Assembly (NCBI GenBank): GCA_009928745.1
Contig: SACC01000079.1
Coordinates: 1 to 6,377 of the forward strand
Reading direction: 5' to 3'
Source of the DNA: Clostridia bacterium
GTDB lineage: Bacteria > Bacillota > Clostridia > Christensenellales > CAG-1252
DNA: 6,377 nucleotides
In this document: positions 1 to 6,200 of the stretch, in pieces
Numbering within the stretch: position 1 is the first letter of the stretch
How the letters are laid out: every line of letters starts with the position of its first letter
Made by a program: the position numbers and the translations under genes
The notes under the pieces: model-generated
Databases searched by the model: none
Told to the model about the DNA's origin: nothing
What the model saw: only the letters and a program-made list of their open reading frames with translations

Positions 1-696
1 ATACCACTGCGCCGCCTTTGTCCTTATATCGTCTCTTGGTCCAAAAGTGCCCGAATACCAGTAATTCATCTGCACCGCGCCATTGGCAAGTCCAAGCTCC
101 ACTGCTGCCGCTTCCGCGCCCTGCACGTAGCCGTGTCCGAATCTGATAACTGCGGGTACGTCAATGCCGCCGATAAAGCCGAGTTTTCTCATGCCGTCCA
201 TAACCGCGCCGTAGCCTGCAAGGAAGCCCGATTGTTCTTCCTTATACAGAATGTTGTGCACATTGTCATCAGTGCGGTATGTTGCAACCGCAGGCGCCTC
301 TGTGGTGCCCCAGTTACCGTCGTTAGGCTCGCCGTCAAGCAATAAGAAAGCAACATTCGGATATGTCGCCTGCGCTTCGAACAAAACAACTTCAAACAAG
401 TATCCCGGACAAACGATAATTTTTGCTCCGCCATTGACGGCTGCCTCAATAGCATCAAGGCGAGACTGCTCGCTGTCCTCGGACGGTCTGTAGTACGCGT
501 ATGTCTTGTTATTAGCTTCCGCATACTGCTTCACGCCGTTCCATGCGCCTTCGTTAAATGACTTGTCGTCAATGTTACCTACATCGGTAACAAGCGCAAC
601 CTCGAAAGTGTCGTCGACAGGCTTGCATGCGTACATTGTTACTCCTAAGCCAAGCAGCAAAGAAACAATGAGTAATAAGGTAATTACTTTTTTCAT
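1..696 (-). CDS. BMP family (PnrA/Med-like) nucleoside-binding lipoprotein, 3' end cut by window edge
   Basis: This is the substrate-binding lipoprotein of a probable ABC nucleoside importer, anchored outside the cytoplasmic membrane. The first 232 residues are present and the frame is open to the left edge. Residues 1-23 form a signal peptide (MKK, then a Leu/Ile/Val-rich core) ending in MYA-C, so Cys24 is the likely lipidation site; the lipobox is slightly atypical. The family signature follows: ALVTDVGNIDDKSFNEGAW at about residues 34-52, GGAKIIVCPG, a YPNVAFLLLDG strand, and the FLAGYGAV / KLGFIGG block. Full-length relatives are about 350-400 residues, so roughly a third is missing. The start is fixed by AGGAGG (705-710), 8 bases before ATG. 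BMP proteins such as Treponema PnrA bind purine nucleosides, which fits the deoD gene 252 bases upstream. The ligand is inferred from family and neighbourhood. The importer ATPase and permeases would be expected just off the left edge. Confidence 0.93.
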   Translation of the reverse strand, partial: MKKVITLLLIVSLLLGLGVTMYACKPVDDTFEVALVTDVGNIDDKSFNEGAWNGVKQYAEANNKTYAYYRPSEDSEQSRLDAIEAAVNGGAKIIVCPGYLFEVVLFEAQATYPNVAFLLLDGEPNDGNWGTTEAPAVATYRTDDNVHNILYKEEQSGFLAGYGAVMDGMRKLGFIGGIDVPAVIRFGHGYVQGAEAAAVELGLANGAVQMNYWYSGTFGPRDDIRTKAAQWY

Positions 697-704
697 TTTT
701 TAAT

Positions 705-710
705 CCTCCT
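705..710 (-). promoter_or_regulatory. Ribosome binding site of the BMP lipoprotein gene
   Basis: A perfect AGGAGG lies 8 bases upstream of the ATG at 696. It fixes the start of the lipoprotein and places the signal peptide at the very N-terminus. Confidence 0.9.
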
Positions 711-761
711 ACTCTTTATTTTGTAATTTAAATCAAGAAATATTTTAATATTATTTAGAGC

Positions 762-789
762 GCTGCAATTTGCTCGGAATTGGGGCAAC
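762..789 (-). other. Weak hairpin or operator-like inverted repeat upstream of the lipoprotein gene
   Basis: On the minus strand, GUUGC (785-789) can pair with GCAGC (762-766) with one G-U pair, and AAUU (778-781) with AAUU (767-770), leaving a 7-base loop and a 3-base bulge. No U-tract follows, so it is not a canonical terminator. It may be a leader structure or a protein-binding dyad; support is weak. Confidence 0.25.
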
Positions 790-916
790 TTCAATAATAA
801 AAAAGGTATTAAAAATGTAAAAATCAGTAAAGAGTAAAAAAATAAACAGTAAAAAGTCTATAGAAAATCTGACAGTAAAAGCGATATGCCTTCAATTTAT
901 AAAATAAGGTATTAAA
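789..916. repeat. Pair of imperfect 25/27-bp direct repeats flanking CAGTAAA heptamers
   Basis: Copy 1 (789-813) and copy 2 (890-916) both begin CTTCAAT and end AAGGTATTAAA on the plus strand, with an AT-only middle differing by two bases in length. They lie 101 bases apart. Between them CAGTAAA occurs at 825, 847 and 873, and GAGTAAA at 832. On the coding (minus) strand these read TTTAATACCTT...TTGAAG and TTTACTG. They could be regulator sites, or just AT-rich slippage products; the sequence does not decide. Confidence 0.5.
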
Positions 917-948
917 TAAATAGTTTATTAAAAAGTATTTGCTAAAAA

Positions 949-1656
949 CTAAGCGAGTTCCAGCGCGATCTCCATCATCTTGGTAAAAGTATTCTGTCTT
1001 TCCTCCGCCGTACAGGATTCTCCAGTAAACGGACAGTCCGAGATAGTGCATATACATAATGCATTCTTCCCTGCGCGCGCCGCATTCATATAAAGCGCTG
1101 CCGCTTCCATCTCCACTGCAAGCACTCCCATCTTTTGCCATGCCTTCAAGCTCATCGCGTCGTCATAAAAAGTGTCTGAGGAAAAAATATTACCGACTTT
1201 AGGCTCTATTCCAAGGCTTCTAGCTATCTTTACTGCTTTTTCGACAAGTGAAAAAGATGCGGTTGGCGAGTATGATCCCGGCAAATTATATTGAAGCGCA
1301 TAATTAGAGTTAGTGGATGCAGAAAGCGCAATAACTATATCGCGCAATTTTAAGTCACCGCTTATTGCTCCTGCTGAGCCTATGCGGATAATATTGTCAA
1401 CACCGTAAAAATTAAAAAGTTCGTAACTATAAATACCTATGGAAGGCATGCCCATACCGGACGCCATAACTGATACGCGCTTGTCCTTGTAATAGCCGGT
1501 ATAACCGTTGATACCCCTTACGTTATTAAGTAATTTTGCCTCGCTCAAATAATTATCCGCGATGAATTTTGCGCGCAAAGGATCTCCCGGCATTAATACG
1601 GTTTTGGCAAAGTCTTCCACTTGGGCAGAATTGTGCGGAGTAGGAATATTAGTCAT
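949..1656 (-). CDS. deoD: Purine nucleoside phosphorylase, DeoD type
   Basis: This is a cytoplasmic enzyme that cleaves purine (deoxy)nucleosides with phosphate to the free base and (deoxy)ribose-1-phosphate, for salvage and carbon recovery. It is 235 residues, close to the 239 of the E. coli hexameric enzyme, and collinear with it. Visible residues are His8 (E. coli His4), MPGDPLRAK with Gly24 and Arg28 (phosphate site), NNVRG with Arg47 (Arg43), IIRIGSAGA with Arg91 and Ser94 (Arg87 and Ser90), VEMEAAALY with Met183 and Glu184 (ribose site), and Asp207 plus Arg220, matching catalytic Asp204 and Arg217. The Asp207 and Arg220 pair marks the trimer-unrelated NP-I hexameric class that also accepts 6-aminopurines. 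I chose ATG at 1656, 6 bases after AAGGGAGG; a TTG at 1660-1662 abuts the Shine-Dalgarno and is rejected. The gene has its own promoter (1724-1752) and precedes a nucleoside-binding lipoprotein gene, making a salvage locus. Confidence 0.96.
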   Translation of the reverse strand: MTNIPTPHNSAQVEDFAKTVLMPGDPLRAKFIADNYLSEAKLLNNVRGINGYTGYYKDKRVSVMASGMGMPSIGIYSYELFNFYGVDNIIRIGSAGAISGDLKLRDIVIALSASTNSNYALQYNLPGSYSPTASFSLVEKAVKIARSLGIEPKVGNIFSSDTFYDDAMSLKAWQKMGVLAVEMEAAALYMNAARAGKNALCICTISDCPFTGESCTAEERQNTFTKMMEIALELA

Positions 1657-1662
1657 TAGCAA

Positions 1663-1670
1663 CCTCCCTT
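1663..1670 (-). promoter_or_regulatory. Ribosome binding site of deoD (decides the start)
   Basis: AAGGGAGG ends 6 bases before the ATG at 1656, a normal spacing. The in-frame TTG at 1660-1662 directly follows the GGAGG and could not be served by it, so the ATG is the start. Confidence 0.88.
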
Positions 1671-1683
1671 AATTCCAAAAATC

Positions 1684-1701
1684 ATGCGCTTAATGCGCTA
1701 A
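1684..1701. repeat. Tandem 9-bp repeat in the deoD leader
   Basis: ATGCGCTTA (1684-1692) is immediately followed by ATGCGCTAA (1693-1701), differing at one position. It lies between the predicted deoD transcription start and its ribosome binding site, where a repressor could act. A nucleoside-responsive operator is only a possibility; no known consensus is recognised. Confidence 0.45.
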
Positions 1702-1723
1702 TATAGTATGCCAACTATGAATT

Positions 1724-1752
1724 ATTATATCATATTTTATACAAATAGTAAA
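1724..1752 (-). promoter_or_regulatory. Predicted sigma-A promoter of deoD with extended -10
   Basis: On the minus strand, TTTACT (1747-1752, four of six matches to TTGACA) is followed by a 17-base spacer and a perfect TATAAT (1724-1729). The spacer ends in TGA, giving the extended -10 form TGnTATAAT. Transcription would begin near 1717, leaving a leader of about 60 bases. Box identity, spacing and position all agree, but this stretch is AT-rich, so chance matches are easier than usual. Confidence 0.7.
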
Positions 1753-1854
1753 TGCTGTTATTTTTAAATATTACATATAAAAGCGTTTGATTATTTCATT
1801 AATATGATTAGTATGATTGTTTGATTGTTTAAGAAAGCGTTAATTTATTGATTT
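1753..1854. other. AT-rich gap downstream of the 448-residue protein gene, with iterated TGATT
   Basis: This stretch has no gene. TGATT (AATCA on the coding strand) recurs at 1788, 1805, 1814, 1822 and 1849, and AAAGCGTT occurs twice in direct orientation (about 1780 and 1834). No GC-rich terminator hairpin is seen after the stop codon at 1855, so the upstream transcript either ends by another mechanism or runs into deoD. Confidence 0.5.
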
Positions 1855-3201
1855 TTAAATGTACTGTTGGGTAAGCTCGCCGATGCTTGCTGATATTTCA
1901 TTATTCTTATATAAGTCGGGACGCTTAAACAATCTATAATCCGGTTGTATGCCTAACCAGGATAGCAGTCTTTTCTCGGAACTTTGCGCCGCAATATAAT
2001 AACCTTCTTCATTCCATATGGAATATGCGTATTTAAGCATATCAAAAGCCGCAAGTTCTTTGTAAAAGCCGTAACGGCCTGTAAGCGATATAGCGTTAAT
2101 AACCTGATTCTTAAACTGTCCCAAAAGCTCTTGATTGTCCTTAAAAAATACTATCGGTATGCCTATATCCGCAATGTTTTCCGCTTTATATATTCGATAA
2201 TATCTAAAAAGCTCCACAGATGCCAATGCCAAATATCCTCTGTCTCCGATTTTCTTATACCAATCCACATTTTTTCTTGCCTCTAGCAATGGCTTTGCCG
2301 AGCTTTTTTTGGATAGACACTTTTTTACGCCGTAATACTCAATGATTTTATCTGTATCAGCGCTTACATATTCACCCGCGAACACTCTTATGAAAGTATG
2401 TTTTTCTCCATAACTAATATTAATTTGCTGCTCTCCCTCAAAAAGGATTGGCACTTCCGCAATGTTATTATCAAAGGCAAATTCAGCACCGTTGAGCGAA
2501 GCCTTATCCGCTTTGGCTCTTATTATAATATTATCCCCAATTGACGGGAAAAAGTTGCTTGCCTCAATTAATAGCGCGCCTTTGCTTTCAATTATGTCAA
2601 AAAACTGTTGTTTGTTTTCATACGGGAAGACTAGCCATTCCAGCTCATAGGTCTCCCCTTCATCTAGCGTTATCGCAGGCAACCGCAATACTACATCCCC
2701 TCTTTTGCCTGAATTGCCGTCTTCCTCGGTGTGTCTTGACAGAGCGCCTTTCGTAAGCACTAATCCGACTCCGTCCTCTGCGCCGTTCATCTTTGCATTA
2801 TATATATATGAGCTATACGCGCCGCACCAGATGTGACTGTGCGCTCTGCGGTTTTTCGCAACTTCCGCAATATCCAGACTGTCCGCAAAAGTTGCGTAAA
2901 TACCCAGTTCACCCTCCGTAAATACCATCTCTTTATCACCGGTATTCTTAAAAGTGTATTTTTCCTTTAGTCCTTCTTCTGTAAGCTCTCGTTCAACATA
3001 TAAATCAAGATAAGAAAAATATGCGTAAGTTTGCCTTACTATTCCTTCCAAAATCTCGGTTTTGTCAAGAAAATTCATGCCGAACGGCATGCCGAATCTG
3101 CCTTGAATCCAATTAAAAAAATTGTTGTCACCAACCTTGGTGAGTCTCTCTATACCACCTGTCATACGGTGAATATCTATTTCAAAAATGTCATTTTTCA
3201 T
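1855..3201 (-). CDS. Uncharacterised soluble 448-residue protein, possibly glycosidase-like (beta-sandwich plus helical half)
   Basis: I cannot name this gene with confidence. It has no signal peptide or membrane segment, so it should be cytoplasmic. Residues 1-200 alternate short beta-strand-like blocks with aromatic and glycine-rich loops: NNFFNWIQGRFGMPFG (27-41), KYTFKNTG (81-88), NRRAHSHIWCGAYSSYIY (117-134), then GVGLVLTKGAL. This reads like the N-terminal beta-sandwich of some six-hairpin-glycosidase-type proteins. Residues 220-290 look like an Ig-like beta insert, and 310-448 are helix-rich with many Tyr and Trp, as in part of an alpha/alpha toroid. No catalytic acid pair can be assigned. 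If it is a toroid enzyme, the helical part is short, so a C-terminal truncation or a reduced family is possible. ATG at 3201 is preceded by AGGAA (3211-3215) at 9 bases. It begins 15 bases after the upstream stop and is probably co-transcribed with that large secreted-type gene. Confidence 0.7.
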   Translation of the reverse strand: MKNDIFEIDIHRMTGGIERLTKVGDNNFFNWIQGRFGMPFGMNFLDKTEILEGIVRQTYAYFSYLDLYVERELTEEGLKEKYTFKNTGDKEMVFTEGELGIYATFADSLDIAEVAKNRRAHSHIWCGAYSSYIYNAKMNGAEDGVGLVLTKGALSRHTEEDGNSGKRGDVVLRLPAITLDEGETYELEWLVFPYENKQQFFDIIESKGALLIEASNFFPSIGDNIIIRAKADKASLNGAEFAFDNNIAEVPILFEGEQQINISYGEKHTFIRVFAGEYVSADTDKIIEYYGVKKCLSKKSSAKPLLEARKNVDWYKKIGDRGYLALASVELFRYYRIYKAENIADIGIPIVFFKDNQELLGQFKNQVINAISLTGRYGFYKELAAFDMLKYAYSIWNEEGYYIAAQSSEKRLLSWLGIQPDYRLFKRPDLYKNNEISASIGELTQQYI

Positions 3202-3210
3202 TTATTAATG

Positions 3211-3215
3211 TTCCT
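3211..3215 (-). promoter_or_regulatory. Ribosome binding site of the 448-residue protein gene
   Basis: AGGAA lies 9 bases before the ATG at 3201 and just after the stop codon (3217-3219) of the upstream gene. The placement supports translation of the second gene from a shared transcript. Confidence 0.65.
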
Positions 3216-3216
3216 A

Positions 3217-6200
3217 CTAACTGAGTTTTACAATATAGATATTACCAGAGCTTGTTGTATAATATGATCCAAAATGCACGCCGCTAAGGGCGTTTGCTAT
3301 TGCAGTGGAAAAGCTGCCTTCCATATTGTAGCGCAATTCTATTGTCCTTACACCTTGGTTATATAGCTGCGCAACCACTGCGTTCATCTCCGCTGTACTG
3401 TCGATAGTCAAATCGTATTCTCCCACAATGACGGTTGAATAATAATCAATATTGCCTGTTGCAAGGTATTCTATGTTGCGTATTCCGCTAACCCCGCTTT
3501 CTTCGCGATGGGATTCCATTATGGAATAATCAGAGGTCAATAGATATTTATTAACAACGTAATTGCCCATTCTGCCCCAAGTAGCGTCTACAACATACCA
3601 GACCCCATTAATCTTTACCTTGTTCCAGGCATGATTTTCGCTATTGCCTCCGCTAGTTGCCAATCCCGATATTTTGATACTTTCAATACCCTCAATCTTG
3701 CACAACAAGTTCACCGCGTATGCAATCCCGTTACATACCGCTTTTTTATCGAGAATAGCTCCCTCTGCGGCAAAAACTCTCATTCTTTTTATTGTGGAAT
3801 TAAAGGTATCTTTGAGGTCGGACAATAGCGCCTTATCTCTTATCGGCGTTAATAAATCGCTATATTGCGGATAAGAGGACAAAAAGCTATTTATTAGCGA
3901 CCTCGCCGTTCCAAGTATAGATGTCATAGATACCTGTCCGTACAAATTATATAATAATATGGCGTCGCTGTCATAAGCCACATTGGTGGTTAGCCAATAG
4001 TATATCGCCTCAACTTTTTCCCTATCAGTCATCGTATCGCTTATTATCTCTCTCAATATCACCTTTGCGGCTAGATACAATTCTTCGGCAGCTGAGCTTG
4101 CTGTAACTGTCGGTCTAACTCCCAAAGGCAGGTCAACAAGCTCAGAGCTATTGCGTATAGTCTGCGTTTTTGTCATAGTTTCTATATAAAAACTATTGTA
4201 TGCAGGACTTCTTGTGCTTGCCGTCAAGAATACTCTCGTATCTGCAATCGCGCTGCCCACATATTCGGTAGTGATATCGTATCCGGGATATTGTTGATAA
4301 TTAACCGTAAGGCTATAGACATTACCAGAAGAAGATGCGTTTATACCGTACCCCCAAGGAGAGGAGAAAGAATTCACCGCCGCGGTAAGCGCCGCTTGCG
4401 CGGTTGTCCCTGACAAAAAGTCCGCTGAATAATAGACATTATCTTCAACTTTTCCATACAGGCTAGTCGGAGTAACAGTGCCTGCGTCGTAGCCTCTCAT
4501 TACCATATAGCGTACAAAATGATTAAGTTCTTCTTGTGATTCGATATATTTATCCCTATTGCAACCTTCAAAATTGTATCTGGCATTAACATAAGCAGAA
4601 GCAGCCGATGCCGGCGCGCTCTTTACTATTGTCGTTTGTCTGCCGCTGGACGTACACCTAATACGTAGGGTATTAGATACCGTTTTGTCAATGCCGTTCA
4701 CTATGAATCTTTTGCTTGGGCAAGGAATATCGGCTCCGCCGTTAAGTGAGTATGTGTGACCGCCCCCGCAGTCGCAACTGAAAGATATATACACATCGCT
4801 TGCGCTTATATCGTAATTCAGCTTTACATTATAAGGCTTTGATTGGCTGTTGGTTATGTTCAATGTAAAATAATCTACAATATCGCCTGAAAGACATATA
4901 TATTCATAGCTGCCAACATTCAGCGCGCTTACATAATCACGGTCTAGCGTTATGCCGACGCCCTCCGCAACGATATAATCTTCTTCGGTAATTGAAGCGC
5001 CGTACATTGCGTCAAAATCTTCAGCTTCAACGATAATGGCGCTGATAAGCATATCCTCATCCGAGGCTTTATCATACATATATTCGCTGAATTGAAGTGC
5101 AAAATCTCTTATATCTGTTATAACCGTGAAGCTTAACGCCGAGCCTTTAGCCGTGTTAATACAATATAAAAATGTGCCGTTGCCTCTTGATATGAGAAAA
5201 TCTCTGTCAAGCGTAAGGCTGTTTTTCGCCGCGCTGTAGTTTGAAATATTCACGGTACCGTACTCTGAAAGCACAAGTGAGGTCACCGTATCGCCTTTTT
5301 GGTTAAAAATGACCGTTAAGGGATATTGTCCGTGATAACTGTAACTGCTGTCGGCTGCAATTGTTGCAGGGAGCGAAATGACATTTATCACAGCGGAAAT
5401 TTGCTTAATATTGCTACCCTGACCGTATTGCACATTGAGAGCGTATTCATCGTCTGCAAGACCGTCTAAGTATTCTCCGGCTATTATTATACGCTCGCTG
5501 TCATAACTCGTATGTCCGGATACGCCGTTGATATCTATGTTAAGAATTGAATTAGCATATTTGCTCATCGCTACAAAGGCGTAATCTGAGTTTTTGACAA
5601 AGGTAATATTAGAAAGCTCCATCTCCCGCGTATCAGTAACGATAAGCGCGAATTTCCTGCTGCCCGCGTCAAATTCGCCATTATATATGTTAATGGGCAA
5701 AGTGTCAATATAGCTTGTCTTGATAGTTACGGTGTCCTCACCGATTATACAATTAGAGGTTATGTCCGTTTTAGTGCCTGAAACGGTTAAATAGACCTTG
5801 ATTGCGGAGGGTGTGGTATTGTTAATTTCGGGCGCCATATCTCCGTTTTTGTCATAGGCGATATTGATTACTGTAGACAGCGCGGTACCCGCCTCAATCG
5901 TGAGAGAATATGCTAAACTATCCACCCTTTTGCCGCTACTGTCGGCAATCGCCTTAATATCAAAACGATATTCCTTCTCCCCTTCATACGAAGGAAGATT
6001 AAGAGAGGGAGTATATACATCTATCTCTTCTTGTAGAACTCCGTCTTCATATATTTTTACCGTATATTTTGTCTTATAATTGACATCCGCCCAGTATACA
6101 ATGAAATTGGTCGTGGAAATAAGGTGCGATACTCCGCTGATTACAAGACGACTTTTTATATTAAGCGCTGCCGCTGCTGATAATTCGGATTGAGTATATT

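Larger units (their letters stand above)
697..948 (-). other. AT-rich gap between deoD and the lipoprotein gene, with short direct repeats
   Basis: This 252-base gap contains no credible gene on either strand. It holds a pair of imperfect direct repeats (789-813 and 890-916), several CAGTAAA-type heptamers between them, and a weak hairpin at 762-789. I see no GC-rich stem with a U-tract after deoD, so read-through into the lipoprotein gene is possible. A separate promoter is not convincing: the best candidate is TTGCAG, 15 bases, TAAAAT, which has a poor -35 box and a short spacer. Confidence 0.6.

Noticed and set aside
189..524. 111-residue minus-strand reading frame inside the lipoprotein gene
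   Set aside because: The other minus frame gives a continuous BMP-family protein with signal peptide and family motifs over the same bases.
133..703. Three plus-strand reading frames opposite the lipoprotein gene
   Set aside because: They lie opposite a well-supported coding frame, lack family features, and have no convincing ribosome binding sites.
721..770. TTGCAG, 15 bases, TAAAAT as a promoter for the lipoprotein gene
   Set aside because: The spacer is too short and the -35 box poor; in AT-rich DNA such matches are expected by chance.
897..948. AT-only hairpin after deoD as a terminator
   Set aside because: The stem AATAAA / TTTATT is six A-T pairs with no GC and no clear U-tract, too weak for intrinsic termination.
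824..1141. 105-residue minus-strand reading frame overlapping the deoD 3' end
   Set aside because: It is out of frame with deoD, whose active-site residues are intact, and its C-terminal half is low-complexity translation of the AT-rich gap.
1660..1662. TTG start for deoD, two codons before the ATG
   Set aside because: It directly follows the GGAGG ribosome binding site, leaving no spacing; the ATG at 1656 is correctly spaced.
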